Shown here one piece after another: positions 43,367 through 52,885 of a stretch of 64,000 nucleotides of DNA (the stretch's first letter is position 1; each line of letters begins with the position of its first letter). This DNA comes from Luteolibacter arcticus. GTDB lineage: Bacteria; Verrucomicrobiota; Verrucomicrobiia; Verrucomicrobiales; Akkermansiaceae. The DNA lies in contig NZ_JAPDDT010000006.1 of assembly GCF_025950235.1 (NCBI RefSeq), forward strand, positions 310,001 to 374,000. The letters run 5' to 3'. The notes beneath the pieces are model-generated. The model was not told the DNA's origin, ran no database searches, and saw only the letters and a program-made list of their open reading frames with translations. The translations under genes were made by a program, and so were the position numbers.

Positions 43367-43810
43367 TCACTCGCCTTGCTGCTTCTCCGCGACTCGCGTG
43401 CGGGCTGACTGGATGGCCTCCTGCACGTCTTCGCCGAACTCAGCGAAATCGAAGATCTCGCGGATCTCGATCACGTCGCCCTCCTTGGCGGGGCAGCGCC
43501 GGGCCCACTCCACGGCTTCCTCTTTCGAATTCAACTGGAGGATCCAATAGCCACCGAGCACTTCCTTGGCCTCGATGAAGGGGCCATCGGTGACGACGGG
43601 CTGGCCTTTGCTGAAGGCGACGCGTGCTCCCTTCGACAAGGGATGCAGGCCGTCGAGCGCGATCAGCGCTCCGGCTTTGCCCAGCTCCTCGTTGAACTTG
43701 ATCATCGGGGACATATCCTCCAGCGGCGGCGCAAAGTCATCGCCGGCCCGCTCTGAATCCGGGGTCGATGGCTGATAGACGTGGGGAATCATCATCATCA
43801 AGAATCTCAT
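43367..43810 (-). CDS. YciI/DGPF family protein (3)
   Basis: A 147-residue YCII-related protein: MRFLMMMIPHVYQP at the start, VVTDGPFIEAKEVLGGYWIL, then EEAVEWARRCPAKEGDVIEI. The start at 43810 has no clear Shine-Dalgarno. It is the first gene after the sigma factor (90-bp gap), the typical position of a DGPF protein in ECF42 loci. Confidence 0.9.
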   Translation of the reverse strand: MRFLMMMIPHVYQPSTPDSERAGDDFAPPLEDMSPMIKFNEELGKAGALIALDGLHPLSKGARVAFSKGQPVVTDGPFIEAKEVLGGYWILQLNSKEEAVEWARRCPAKEGDVIEIREIFDFAEFGEDVQEAIQSARTRVAEKQQGE

Positions 43811-43900
43811 TTTCGGTAGGTTGGTTGGTGATTTTGAGGGCGTGAATCGTGCCCTCTCATCCACTGGTCGATTGGCGGCGGCGGAATTCGACAGCGATCT

Positions 43901-45160
43901 TCATTTTTTTTCGCCCAGCTCCTGGAGCCGTTTTTCAAGGAAGCGCCGCTCCGGTTCCTGTTGGCTGAGCGCCAAGGCCTTTTGATAGGCGGCACGTGCC
44001 TCCACCAAGTTTCCCAGCCGGCGATGCAAATCCGCGCGGGCCGAATGCGCGAGATGATAGTCCGCCAATTCGCCGCGGGCGAGAATGGCATCGATCAGCG
44101 TTAAGCCCGCCTCCGGTCCATCGCGCATTGCCACCGCCACGGCGCGATTCAACTCCACCACGGGCGAGACCTCGCTGCCTGCCAGCACCGTGTAGAGCGC
44201 GACGATCTGCGGCCAATCGGTGGCGGCGGCATCGGAGGCTTCGGCATGCACCGCAGCAATCGCTGCCTGCAACGTGTAGGGGCCGAATCGCTGCGAGCGC
44301 GATGCCCGCTCCACCAGCGCGATCCCTTCGGCGATCTGCTCGCGGTTCCACAGCTCGCGATCCTGTTGCTCTAACAGGATCAGTTCACCCGTGGACGAGG
44401 TCCGGGCCGCGCGCCGCGATTCCTGCAAGAGCATCAACGCAAGCAGGCCCATCACCTCCGGCTCCGGCAGCAGCTCCACCAGCACGCGCCCCAGCCGGAT
44501 CGCCTCGCCGGATAGGTCCGTCCGCATCAGCGACTCCCCGGAGGAAGCGTAGTAACCCTCGTTGAACACCAGATAGACCACCTGCAGCACCGGACCCAGG
44601 CGGCCCGGCAATTCCTCCGGCGGCGGCACCTGATAGGGGAGTCTTTCGTCGCGGATCTTCGCCTTCGCCCGCACGATCCTTTGGGCGAGGGTCGGCGGGG
44701 TTGTTAGGAAAGCGCGAGCGATCTCTTCCGTCGTCAGGCCGCAGACTTCGCGCAAGGTCAGCGCCACGCGGCCCTCCGGTGCCAAGGCGGGATGGCAACA
44801 GGTGAAGATCAGCCGCAAGCGGTCGTCCTCCACGCTTTCGTCGGACCCGACCGTGGCATCGTGGCTGCCGGTCTCGAGTTGCTCCGCGATCTTTTCCTGC
44901 GAGGCATCGAACCGTGCGCGACGGCGCAGCGTATCGATGGCCTTGAAGCGCCCCGTGGAAACCAGCCACGCGCGCGGCTGCTCAGGCACGCCGCCCTGCG
45001 GCCACTGCTCCAGCGCGGCGGCGAAGGCGTCGTGCATCGCGTCCTCGGCCAGATCGAAATCACCGAGCAGCCGGATCAGCGTGGCGAGGATGCGCCCGGA
45101 CTCCGCGCGATACACGGCATCCAGACGTTCCCGCACTTCTTCCACTGAGCATTCCGGCAT
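43901..45160 (-). CDS. ECF42-type RNA polymerase sigma factor (long C-terminus)
   Basis: A 419-residue sigma factor. The N-terminal ~180 residues hold sigma region 2 (LLGDFDLAEDAMHDAFAAAL, RAWLVSTGRFKAIDTLRRRA) and region 4 (ALTLREVCGLTTEEIARAFL). The rest (about 190-419) is the DUF6596/TPR-like extension (QVVYLVFNEGYYASSGESLM, ELNRAVAVAMRDGPEAGLTL). This length and the DGPF partners fit group ECF42, where the extension is needed for activity and no anti-sigma factor is known. It leads a cluster with three YciI proteins and a DHFR-like protein. Confidence 0.9.
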   Translation of the reverse strand: MPECSVEEVRERLDAVYRAESGRILATLIRLLGDFDLAEDAMHDAFAAALEQWPQGGVPEQPRAWLVSTGRFKAIDTLRRRARFDASQEKIAEQLETGSHDATVGSDESVEDDRLRLIFTCCHPALAPEGRVALTLREVCGLTTEEIARAFLTTPPTLAQRIVRAKAKIRDERLPYQVPPPEELPGRLGPVLQVVYLVFNEGYYASSGESLMRTDLSGEAIRLGRVLVELLPEPEVMGLLALMLLQESRRAARTSSTGELILLEQQDRELWNREQIAEGIALVERASRSQRFGPYTLQAAIAAVHAEASDAAATDWPQIVALYTVLAGSEVSPVVELNRAVAVAMRDGPEAGLTLIDAILARGELADYHLAHSARADLHRRLGNLVEARAAYQKALALSQQEPERRFLEKRLQELGEKK

Positions 45161-45294
45161 GGGAGGAAAGCTACTGGAGGGATCCGGGCGGAACTCAATG
45201 CGAAATCGTCACCCTGCTAACGGTGAGTTGATGGAGCCGTCGGGGCTGCATGCGATATTCCGTGAGTAGGGATGGCGGCGACTGCGGCGTGACG

Positions 45295-46482
45295 TTAGGA
45301 CGCCCGATCCCGCCACGGGCCCATGAGCGCGGAGGGCACTTCTCCTGCGCTCTCGCATCGCAGCAGGAAGTAGCCGGTGCCTGAGGCACCAAACAGGAAG
45401 TCCGGCGAGAACAGGCCGGGTTCGTCCGTGGGCCAGGCGTCGCCTTCGGAAAGGGCGGCGCGGTAGGTGAGGATCTTTTCGCCGAACTCGCGGGCACGGA
45501 GCTTCCACGCGTCCTCTCCGGTGACGCGGAATAGCTCCAGCAGCAACTCGCCGCCGCTTGCCAGGCCGGTGCAGATGGTGGGGTTCTGCCGGTGATCGCC
45601 GTAGTGATAGGTGGCTTCACCGGCCATCCGGGCGGCGTGGAGCAGGCGGGGTTCATCGAGCATTTCCCAAGCCCGCAGGAATGCCGGGCCGATGCCGGCG
45701 GCGCCGTGGCTCCACTGGCAGCGCGAGAGTTCCCCGGTGCCGAGCAGGGGCGTCCAATTCCAGCCTCCATGCGCAGGCCGCGCGTCGGCGATCAGGGTGT
45801 CGAAGAGTTCCAGCGACGCTTGTTTCCACCGCTCGTCGCGCGATGCCTCGAACAGGGCGGCGAGGAAAAACGCGACCCCGGAGATGCCGTGGGCAAAGCC
45901 CGTGTAAGGCACCGCGCCGAACCCGCCGTCCGGCCGCGGGAGGCAGTGGCATCCGGACCCTTCGCGGGTCATCTGGGCCAGCAGCCAGTCGCCACAATGT
46001 TCCGCTCCCGCCAGCAGATGCAGTTCGGCGGTGCGTTGCCAGACCGTGAGGAGATACCAGCCATTCGAGGCGGCGCCGCCCAGCATGTCGGTGAACGGGC
46101 CCGGATCCTCCTGCAGGATGGCCGAGGTCACCCGCTCGCACAGCGCTGCGATCCGCGGCGAGGCATCCTGCAGGCCGGTCCGCCACGCGGCAAAGGCAGC
46201 GCCCGCCTTGCCGATGCAGAGTCCCCGCACCGGCCCCTTCCGCTCCGGATCCGCGCACCACTCGAGCGCCGCCTGCGCCAGCTCCAACGCCTCCGCATTC
46301 CCGCGCCGCCGCCCGTAGGCCGCGAGAAACAGGGGAATCCCACCGACTCCATTGAACAAGCTGGCGTCATACTGCGGCTTGTTCTCGTAATCCACCGTCC
46401 GCCACCGGCACGAGCCGCTGTCACGCTCCGCGGTCCGGCGGATGAAGTCATAGACGGAATCCGGGCCGTTGATGGGGAGCAT
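45295..46482 (-). CDS. LanC-like protein with altered zinc site
   Basis: A 395-residue alpha/alpha-toroid protein. The first LanC motif (TGFAHGISGVAFFLAAL) is intact. The second, normally WCYGxPG, reads QWSHGAAGIG; the third, normally CHGxxG, reads ICTGLASGGELLLEL. By alignment one of three zinc-ligand cysteines is Ser and the ligand His is Thr, so it probably cannot bind zinc as NisC does. No dehydratase or precursor peptide gene lies nearby. A LanC-like protein of unknown role is more likely than a lantibiotic cyclase. Confidence 0.78.
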   Translation of the reverse strand: MLPINGPDSVYDFIRRTAERDSGSCRWRTVDYENKPQYDASLFNGVGGIPLFLAAYGRRRGNAEALELAQAALEWCADPERKGPVRGLCIGKAGAAFAAWRTGLQDASPRIAALCERVTSAILQEDPGPFTDMLGGAASNGWYLLTVWQRTAELHLLAGAEHCGDWLLAQMTREGSGCHCLPRPDGGFGAVPYTGFAHGISGVAFFLAALFEASRDERWKQASLELFDTLIADARPAHGGWNWTPLLGTGELSRCQWSHGAAGIGPAFLRAWEMLDEPRLLHAARMAGEATYHYGDHRQNPTICTGLASGGELLLELFRVTGEDAWKLRAREFGEKILTYRAALSEGDAWPTDEPGLFSPDFLFGASGTGYFLLRCESAGEVPSALMGPWRDRAS

Positions 46483-46819
46483 GCGGATGAGTAGGGGACA
46501 AGAGGGAACTTCCGCAAGTTTTCAAAGTCTTCGTCATCGGGGACGGTAAGCCCGCCACGGTGGGAAAATTCAAGATTCAAGGACTGACCCAGGTGACCCG
46601 GTGGAGACCAGGCCAACGCAGCAGATCCCCCGCCGCATTCAAGACGATTTCCGACACAGTCCCGCCACCTGAACAACCCACCCCGCGGCTAGGAATTATG
46701 GGAAATGTTTCGAGCCGGGGACTGACCTCATCTATTTCCGTCATGAAGAGACAGGCATTGCGTCCGTGTGCTTTCTCGTGGTGCCTCAGGGTCCACTGTC
46801 CTCACACTTCGGCGCGACC
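46483..46819. other. Gene-free stretch with mobile-element-like short repeats
   Basis: No gene seen. It contains ATTCAAGATTCAAGGACTGA (46568-46587), and GGACTGACC recurs at about 46729. A related TTTCAAGGACTG occurs at 47661-47672 on the other side of yceH. These look like remnants of a dispersed repeat rather than a coding region. Divergent promoters for the LanC-like and yceH genes should lie here. Confidence 0.4.
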
Positions 46820-47488
46820 ATGCAGCACTTCCCTGAAATCCAGCTCACCTTTCAAGAAGCCAGAGTCCTCGGCTGCTTGTTGGAAAAGGAAATCCTCACG
46901 CCCGACAGCTACCCGCTCACGCCCAACTCCCTGCTGCTGGCCTGCAATCAGACCACCAGCCGGGACCCCGTCACCTGCTTCACCGGAGACGAAGTGGCGG
47001 AGGCCCTGCGCGGACTTTCGGGGAAATACCTCGTCGAAAAGAACCTTGGCGGCCGTACCCCGAAGTTCGAACACTGCATCCAGGACGTGCTGAGCATGCA
47101 GCGGAGCGAGCGCGCCGTCCTGACCGTCCTGCTGCTTCGCGGTCCCCAGAGCGCCGGGGAAATCCGCCAGCGCACCGATCGGCTGCACACCTTCTCCTCC
47201 CTGGAGGATGTGGAAGAGACGCTCACGTGGTTCATCGACTACCCGCACGGTCCGCTTGTCCGCCGTATCCCCGTCGGCGAAGGCCGCCGGGTCGAGACCT
47301 TCGTCCACCTCCTTTCACCCGCCGCCGCAGACGGCTCCTCCGGCACCGTCACCCCTTCCGCCGCCGCCGACACTCCTGCGGAGAACGATTGGCGTGCCGC
47401 CATCGAGGCGCGACTCGCCAGCCTCGAGGCCGAGATCGCAGAGCTCAAAGCCGGCCATGCACCGCGATCCGACGATGGGAATCCGTGA
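46820..47488 (+). CDS. yceH: YceH/DUF480 family protein
   Basis: A 222-residue protein of the DUF480 winged-helix family: LTFQEARVLGCLLEKEILTP, YPLTPNSLLLACNQTTSRDP, RGPQSAGEIRQRTDRLHTFS. It ends with a short coiled coil (IEARLASLEAEIAELKAGHA). The start at 46820 (MQHFPEIQL) is the family start. Function unknown. It is the last conserved chromosomal gene before the thiC-associated variable region. Confidence 0.92.
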   Translation: MQHFPEIQLTFQEARVLGCLLEKEILTPDSYPLTPNSLLLACNQTTSRDPVTCFTGDEVAEALRGLSGKYLVEKNLGGRTPKFEHCIQDVLSMQRSERAVLTVLLLRGPQSAGEIRQRTDRLHTFSSLEDVEETLTWFIDYPHGPLVRRIPVGEGRRVETFVHLLSPAAADGSSGTVTPSAAADTPAENDWRAAIEARLASLEAEIAELKAGHAPRSDDGNP

Positions 47489-47686
47489 GAGTGTTGCGCC
47501 TTGTTAGGCTTCAACGCTTGAGAGTCGGGGCCGCATCCCATCGAGATCCCGTCGATTGAATTTCTTTATAAAGGAACAGGCATTTTGCCGGACCTTTAGC
47601 CACAAACCAGAGCATCAGGATGGGTGGTCGCACGGCAGGTTTGAGCCTGACAGATTCAAATTTCAAGGACTGCCTCCCGGGGCGCA
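47489..47686. other. Gene-free junction between yceH and the nuclease-STAND gene
   Basis: No gene. It contains AGATTCAAATTTCAAGGACT near 47652-47671, resembling the repeat upstream of yceH. It probably marks the left boundary of the variable region; base composition drops from here leftward into the low-GC gene. Confidence 0.4.
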
Positions 47687-50600
47687 TTAAGCGAATGCGC
47701 GAATGAAGTCTTTCACTTCTTCCACCATCCGCACTTCTCCGAGATCGTCGAGGTAGTCGAGGTAGTCGAGGTCCGAAGTATCACCAGATGATAAGGTGTC
47801 GTTTAGGGCTGATATTTTACTGGCAGGGAGAAGATTGGCGATTGCCGAATTAAGCTTGTCGCGGACGTTATCGAAGGTGGCCAGATAGATCAACGCATTG
47901 AGAACGGAACGATCCGCGTTGATGGCGAGAGATTCGGTAAGTTTTAAAATGCGTGCATCGGATGACCTCGCAACCAAAGTCAACACAAGCCAGCATGCGA
48001 CTTCTGAACTCACTGACCCGACGTTTTCGTCGGCGATAAGATCCAGTTGCCGTTCTTCTAAAAATTCACTCTGAAAATAAAGGGCTTTTGCTGAGAGTCG
48101 TTGAAATATTGGGTTTCCCTCGCCAATCGCAATCTCCACGATCTTGTCGCGACGAGCAGGGGAGCCGTGCTTGACCATTGATTGCAACAGCGTCATTCTG
48201 ACGCTGTTGTTGTCGCTCTTCTTAAGCGACTTGATAATTCGCTTATAAGCGTCATTACTGAGAGTCGCTTGAGCGAGCAAGAGTTTGGCCGCTTTTTCCG
48301 CGATTGGGTACTCCACGTCATCTTGGCCATGGTGGTCGGGAGTCCATGTGTCGAAGGTTAGGTCTATTAGTGCGTCCGTATGGCTGTCGTGAGGTCTTTC
48401 TTCCAGCATGGCTACAAGGCGCTTGCGGACAAGGCTGCTGCTATCTCTCCTCATGTCTCGTAATTCTGGCGGCAATGGTGTCGATGATTTGGAGAAAAAT
48501 GCGTTCATCGCCGTTACTCGGCAACGAGCAAATTCGTGGCTCAATCCTACCGTTATCAGGCGTTGGTTGTCCTGAGCGACACCGAGCTCCATGGCTCGAT
48601 TCACGAGTTCGATGTTCTCTTTTGAGACGTTATGAGTAGTTGTCAGAATCCGATCAATCCGGTTCGAAACGTTGTCGCCGCATCGAGCAAGCACCCTAGC
48701 AACGCCGAGATTAAGTTCCGGTCGCGCTGAGTCAGGAATGGATCGGAGTATGTTGGCCGAGCGTGGAGAAGCTTCCGCATTGGGGAAATCCAAGATCAGG
48801 TGGATCGCTTGAGCCAAATCATCCCCCGCTTCAGCAGTGTGTTTTTCGATGACGGCAAGTTGGGCTGCGGTCGTCTGTTCGTCGGCTTGCAGGGACTCTT
48901 TCATATCCGTCGCCAGCTCAAGTTTTCGCTCCACAGAGAGTCCCCCAGATTCTGAAAACAACTTGCTAACAAGAGCGGGTGCGTGAACGAGTGCCGTTGA
49001 CGCAGCGCTGGCACGTATTGACCGGTCGTCAGATCCCTCTCTTAGTCGCACTTCTAGAAGTTCTGCCAGCGACTGCGTAAAGTGCTTTTTCGCTGCATCC
49101 CAAAACAAATTTTCATGCCGATGATTGCTGGCGATAGTTCCGATGGCAATCAACTCAGCCTCATCAAAATCATCGGTTCCATTAACGCAATTGATCCAAT
49201 CCCAGATAAAGGAATCACGGCGTTGATGATTCGCTAATTTCTGCCACTCACCTGCGTCTCGTCGTGCTACAACGTAGGATTTCAGCACCTCGCCTGCTGT
49301 GTAACCGTCTTCGGCTGCGCTTTCCGAGTAGTGATCGGCTGCGTAAGAGTCTAGATCCTCATTGTGGATGGCGAGTTCAAATTTTCGGTCATGAGAGCTG
49401 ATGACTCTGTCCCATTCATCTGCCGCCTCTGGTATGACACACTCAAAGCCCTCTAGGTCCACCAGTGCGCCATTGATCAATGATTCAGAATTTAAATTGT
49501 ATCCGTGCCGGATTATTTCGCTGATGCCGGTTCTAAATGCCGAGACGAGATTTGGTGAGAGTTTTGCAACCGATTGATAAAAGCTGCTAGGAAATGAGTT
49601 GTGCGCGAAGCCAAGAACGCTTTGTATGAAGGTTGTACATATGGCATGAGTGTGCGGTTCATTTGAAAGCCAATCGTACCAATCCTGAGGTTTTTCCGGT
49701 TCCTTCCAAGACCTCATATTGAACCAGTTCTTATCGATCGGGCTCTCATTCAGCCACCTTGCGAGCTCGGCTACAGCACATGTCGGCGATCCAGACTTAG
49801 CGGCGAGAGCCAGATCATCTCGAAATGTGGGCTCATTGCGACCCAAGAGCGATATCAACCAATTGTCTATTTTCGCTTGTCTTGTGGAAGGAACTCGAAC
49901 TTTCAGTTTCTTTATCGGAAATATCGCGGCGCGGATCAGAGCAGCTGTCTCCGTTCCCCAGTCGGTGCCCGTCACTTGATCGAGTTCGATTAGGGAATCA
50001 ACAAGCTGGCCAATGACGCGCGACGTCTTATTCGCGTTCTTCAACGCTGCTTCTTCCAGCCCGGCTTCAACCCGCGGGTGCGCGTAGCTGATCTCGGCTG
50101 CGTTTTGCTTGAGGTTGCCACCAGCAACGAGAAAGCTAACAAAAGGCAGGAGCTTGTCTTCAAGGGTTGGTAATTTCCCGTAGAGGTCGGGTTCCAACTC
50201 CTCGAGTGCACCAAATGTGATACGCTTGCGGGCCTTCATAAGCGCCCAGATTACTGCAGCTTGCTCCCAATCGTTGCGTTCCTTGATGCCTAGAATAAGG
50301 GTTGTCTCAATGAGTTCTTGTTTGGCCTGGTCGATACAGCGGTGCATGAACGTGGCTTCGGTTTCATCCACTTTCGCTCCCAGTGCCGCGCTGCCGAAAA
50401 ACCGCTCGATTTCAAGCGGTAGCAAAAGATTCTTTGTCACATCGGCCTTATACTTCAGCGCAGAGATCTGCTCACCGCGTGGCATGGCTTTTAGGCGATT
50501 GTCAAAGAGATTGCTTCGATCAGCCTTCCGGTAGTGCCCCTCCGACAGCTCAATGGTGTATCTTTTGTCGAGGGACTTAAGGTCCGCAGCCTTCAAGACA

Positions 50601-51658
50601 TCAGACCGACTTGTGATGACGAACTTTCGATCTGCTGATGCGGAGTGAAGAAACGCATTGATCGCGTCGTTCCAGGGCAATGCCGTTGGCTCCGCTCTAT
50701 ATTTCCCCCAAGGATCTTCAATTTCGTAGACAATCGAGCCTGGCGTGATGTCATTCCGAATTTGCTCTGGGCCTCCGCTGACCTGAACATGTGTCAGATG
50801 CGGACTGGCATCTCGGAGTGTCGCAATCAACGCTTTTGCCGTCGTTGTTTTTCCAGTGCCAGATGGACCAGTGATCACAACGGCATTTTTAGCTCCCATG
50901 AGCTGTTTGAGTTCTTCCCAGTTTGTCGGCGGCACGAATGCCTGGAGATCTCTCGACACCCCGTCGTATCCGTCGTGATTGCTGACGATGTTGATGACGT
51001 CGGCGCGGGTCCAGATGCCACCTCCAGCACCCTTAATGCGGGCGAGAGCTTCTTGTTCAAGTTTCGCGTTACAATTCGCTATTTTGCTGGTCGGAACGCG
51101 GAACCGATTGGTCAATAGTTTGTCAATTTGATGCTCAACTTTCTCCATGTCCAAACGACTCCAGACGGCGACTCGCCCGTCAGACGCCGCAGGTAGCGCC
51201 TTCGTTATTGTTGCGGGCATTTCCTTCAGGTGATTCCACTGCCACGGGCCTGCGACTGCCAAGTTTCGCGCAACACCGACAAGGTCCGCTGATGTCACAA
51301 GAAGGTAGCTGATATTGGGCTCTTTCAGACGATCTCTTGCAGGTTTTCGGATTTTTCCGTGAGCCAGGAGTCTCGTAAGATCTTCAATCTTCCAAGGACC
51401 GGTGCTGCGTAGCTTGCATTGCACTACCAGACGTTTTGTGCTGACCGTCATTCCTTGGGTCAAAGCACTTGGTTCGTTTTCGAATTCTGCTTCGAGATCC
51501 TCTTCGCTGACAGGCTCCAAGATGATTTGATTAGTGAGCTGTTTGTTAGCAAGTAGATCGAGGGCGAATAGGACGGAAACCTTGAGCTGGTAAAAATATC
51601 CCTCCAGTGCGGTGTGAGCACTTGTAGGTTCCACGGTTTCGTCATCCGAAGTTTCCAT
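47687..51658 (-). CDS. Cap4/DUF4297-like nuclease - STAND NTPase - helical repeat defence protein
   Basis: A 1,323-residue protein. Residues ~15-130 resemble the Cap4/DUF4297 restriction-like nuclease: ALEGYFYQLKVSVLFALDLL, ILEPVSEEDLEAEFE and VVQCKLRSTGPW (catalytic candidates E48, D54, Q80, K82). An nSTAND-type NTPase follows: Walker A GPSGTGKTT at 264-272, a Walker-B-like SIVYEIEDPWGKY at 308-320, and KFVITSRSD at 345-353. From ~600 on there is only helical, HEAT-like sequence, as in sensor domains of Avs-type proteins. It has visibly lower GC than its neighbours and no linked gene of its own. It lies directly next to a thiC 3'-end fragment. A single-gene antiphage system is inferred; the trigger is unknown. 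The frame is open to 51715, but 51658 (METSDDETVE) suits the domain better. Confidence 0.75.
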   Translation of the reverse strand: METSDDETVEPTSAHTALEGYFYQLKVSVLFALDLLANKQLTNQIILEPVSEEDLEAEFENEPSALTQGMTVSTKRLVVQCKLRSTGPWKIEDLTRLLAHGKIRKPARDRLKEPNISYLLVTSADLVGVARNLAVAGPWQWNHLKEMPATITKALPAASDGRVAVWSRLDMEKVEHQIDKLLTNRFRVPTSKIANCNAKLEQEALARIKGAGGGIWTRADVINIVSNHDGYDGVSRDLQAFVPPTNWEELKQLMGAKNAVVITGPSGTGKTTTAKALIATLRDASPHLTHVQVSGGPEQIRNDITPGSIVYEIEDPWGKYRAEPTALPWNDAINAFLHSASADRKFVITSRSDVLKAADLKSLDKRYTIELSEGHYRKADRSNLFDNRLKAMPRGEQISALKYKADVTKNLLLPLEIERFFGSAALGAKVDETEATFMHRCIDQAKQELIETTLILGIKERNDWEQAAVIWALMKARKRITFGALEELEPDLYGKLPTLEDKLLPFVSFLVAGGNLKQNAAEISYAHPRVEAGLEEAALKNANKTSRVIGQLVDSLIELDQVTGTDWGTETAALIRAAIFPIKKLKVRVPSTRQAKIDNWLISLLGRNEPTFRDDLALAAKSGSPTCAVAELARWLNESPIDKNWFNMRSWKEPEKPQDWYDWLSNEPHTHAICTTFIQSVLGFAHNSFPSSFYQSVAKLSPNLVSAFRTGISEIIRHGYNLNSESLINGALVDLEGFECVIPEAADEWDRVISSHDRKFELAIHNEDLDSYAADHYSESAAEDGYTAGEVLKSYVVARRDAGEWQKLANHQRRDSFIWDWINCVNGTDDFDEAELIAIGTIASNHRHENLFWDAAKKHFTQSLAELLEVRLREGSDDRSIRASAASTALVHAPALVSKLFSESGGLSVERKLELATDMKESLQADEQTTAAQLAVIEKHTAEAGDDLAQAIHLILDFPNAEASPRSANILRSIPDSARPELNLGVARVLARCGDNVSNRIDRILTTTHNVSKENIELVNRAMELGVAQDNQRLITVGLSHEFARCRVTAMNAFFSKSSTPLPPELRDMRRDSSSLVRKRLVAMLEERPHDSHTDALIDLTFDTWTPDHHGQDDVEYPIAEKAAKLLLAQATLSNDAYKRIIKSLKKSDNNSVRMTLLQSMVKHGSPARRDKIVEIAIGEGNPIFQRLSAKALYFQSEFLEERQLDLIADENVGSVSSEVACWLVLTLVARSSDARILKLTESLAINADRSVLNALIYLATFDNVRDKLNSAIANLLPASKISALNDTLSSGDTSDLDYLDYLDDLGEVRMVEEVKDFIRAFA

Positions 51659-51724
51659 GAATGGGTCAGGGCTTGTGGATGAACATTCGTGCGGCAGGAC
51701 GGCAGCGGTAAGCACTTCTATGGG

Positions 51725-52171
<447 letters not shown>

Positions 52172-52177
52172 TTAGGC

Positions 52178-52885
52178 CTAGCGGGCTCTGCGCATGGCTT
52201 CCAGTTCCTTTTTGAGCGGTAGCCAATACTCCTTGTCGCGGAGTCGTTCTGCTTGCTCCTCGGCTGCGAGGGCGCTTTCGAGGGCGGATTCGTTTTGGGC
52301 CCACGCGTGTCGAAGGGATTCCCGGATGGGGGCTTGCTGGCGACAATCTTCAGGCCATCTCGCGGCGCACTCGATCAGGAGGGAGGCGGTGCGGAGTTCA
52401 CGGAGCCAGAAAAGGATCTGTGGCGGAGTGGGATCGGCCGGGCGTTCGAAGTAGTGAGCTTCCACCAAGCGGCGGATCATTGGCCAGTCCTTGTCGCGCT
52501 GGGTTTTCGTGGCTTGGACGAGATCGGGCAGGGACAGCAGATCGCAGACGGTGCCATCCGGGGTTTCGAGGGTGGTGCGCCGTTCCCAGAGCTCGGGAAA
52601 GGGGGCCACGCCGCGCATGGACGACATGACATCGACCCTCATGCCCGCGGCATCGGGATGACGGCAGCGGAAGTGAATGGCATGCCCGCGGTGGAGATGC
52701 TCAATTTCGAAGCCCGGGACGGCGATTACTTCAGCCTGGAGTTCAGCCAAGGCTGCCCTGAGATGATCGAGGTTCTCATCGCTGGCGAGGATCGCGAGAT
52801 CGGTGTTCCGGCTAAACTCCGCCGCGCCGTAGAACACGCACGCTTGTCCGCCCATGAGCAGACACTGGACGTGGTGCCTGCGCAT
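52178..52885 (-). CDS. Nucleotidyltransferase-fold protein of a two-gene module
   Basis: A 235-residue protein with a nucleotidyltransferase-like core: CLLMGGQACVFYGAAEFSRN then TDLAIL, MRVDVMSSMRG and LLSLPDLVQATKTQRDKDWP. This resembles the AbiEii/MNT-type fold, though only one acidic residue of the usual DxD is clear. The overlapping small gene 52812-53042 is its partner by position and occurs with it elsewhere in Verrucomicrobiota as I recall. The start is taken at 52885 (MRRHHVQCLL), overlapping the small gene by 74 bp. A toxin-antitoxin or defence role is inference. Confidence 0.7.
   Translation of the reverse strand: MRRHHVQCLLMGGQACVFYGAAEFSRNTDLAILASDENLDHLRAALAELQAEVIAVPGFEIEHLHRGHAIHFRCRHPDAAGMRVDVMSSMRGVAPFPELWERRTTLETPDGTVCDLLSLPDLVQATKTQRDKDWPMIRRLVEAHYFERPADPTPPQILFWLRELRTASLLIECAARWPEDCRQQAPIRESLRHAWAQNESALESALAAEEQAERLRDKEYWLPLKKELEAMRRAR

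Noticed and set aside
45295..46482. Lanthipeptide biosynthesis locus
   Set aside because: No precursor, LanB/LanM or transporter gene nearby, and the zinc motifs are degenerate.
47736..47790. Tandem GAGGTAGTC repeats, considered as a CRISPR or minisatellite
   Set aside because: They encode the LDYLDYLDDL end of the nuclease-STAND protein; period 9, only 2-3 copies, no spacers.
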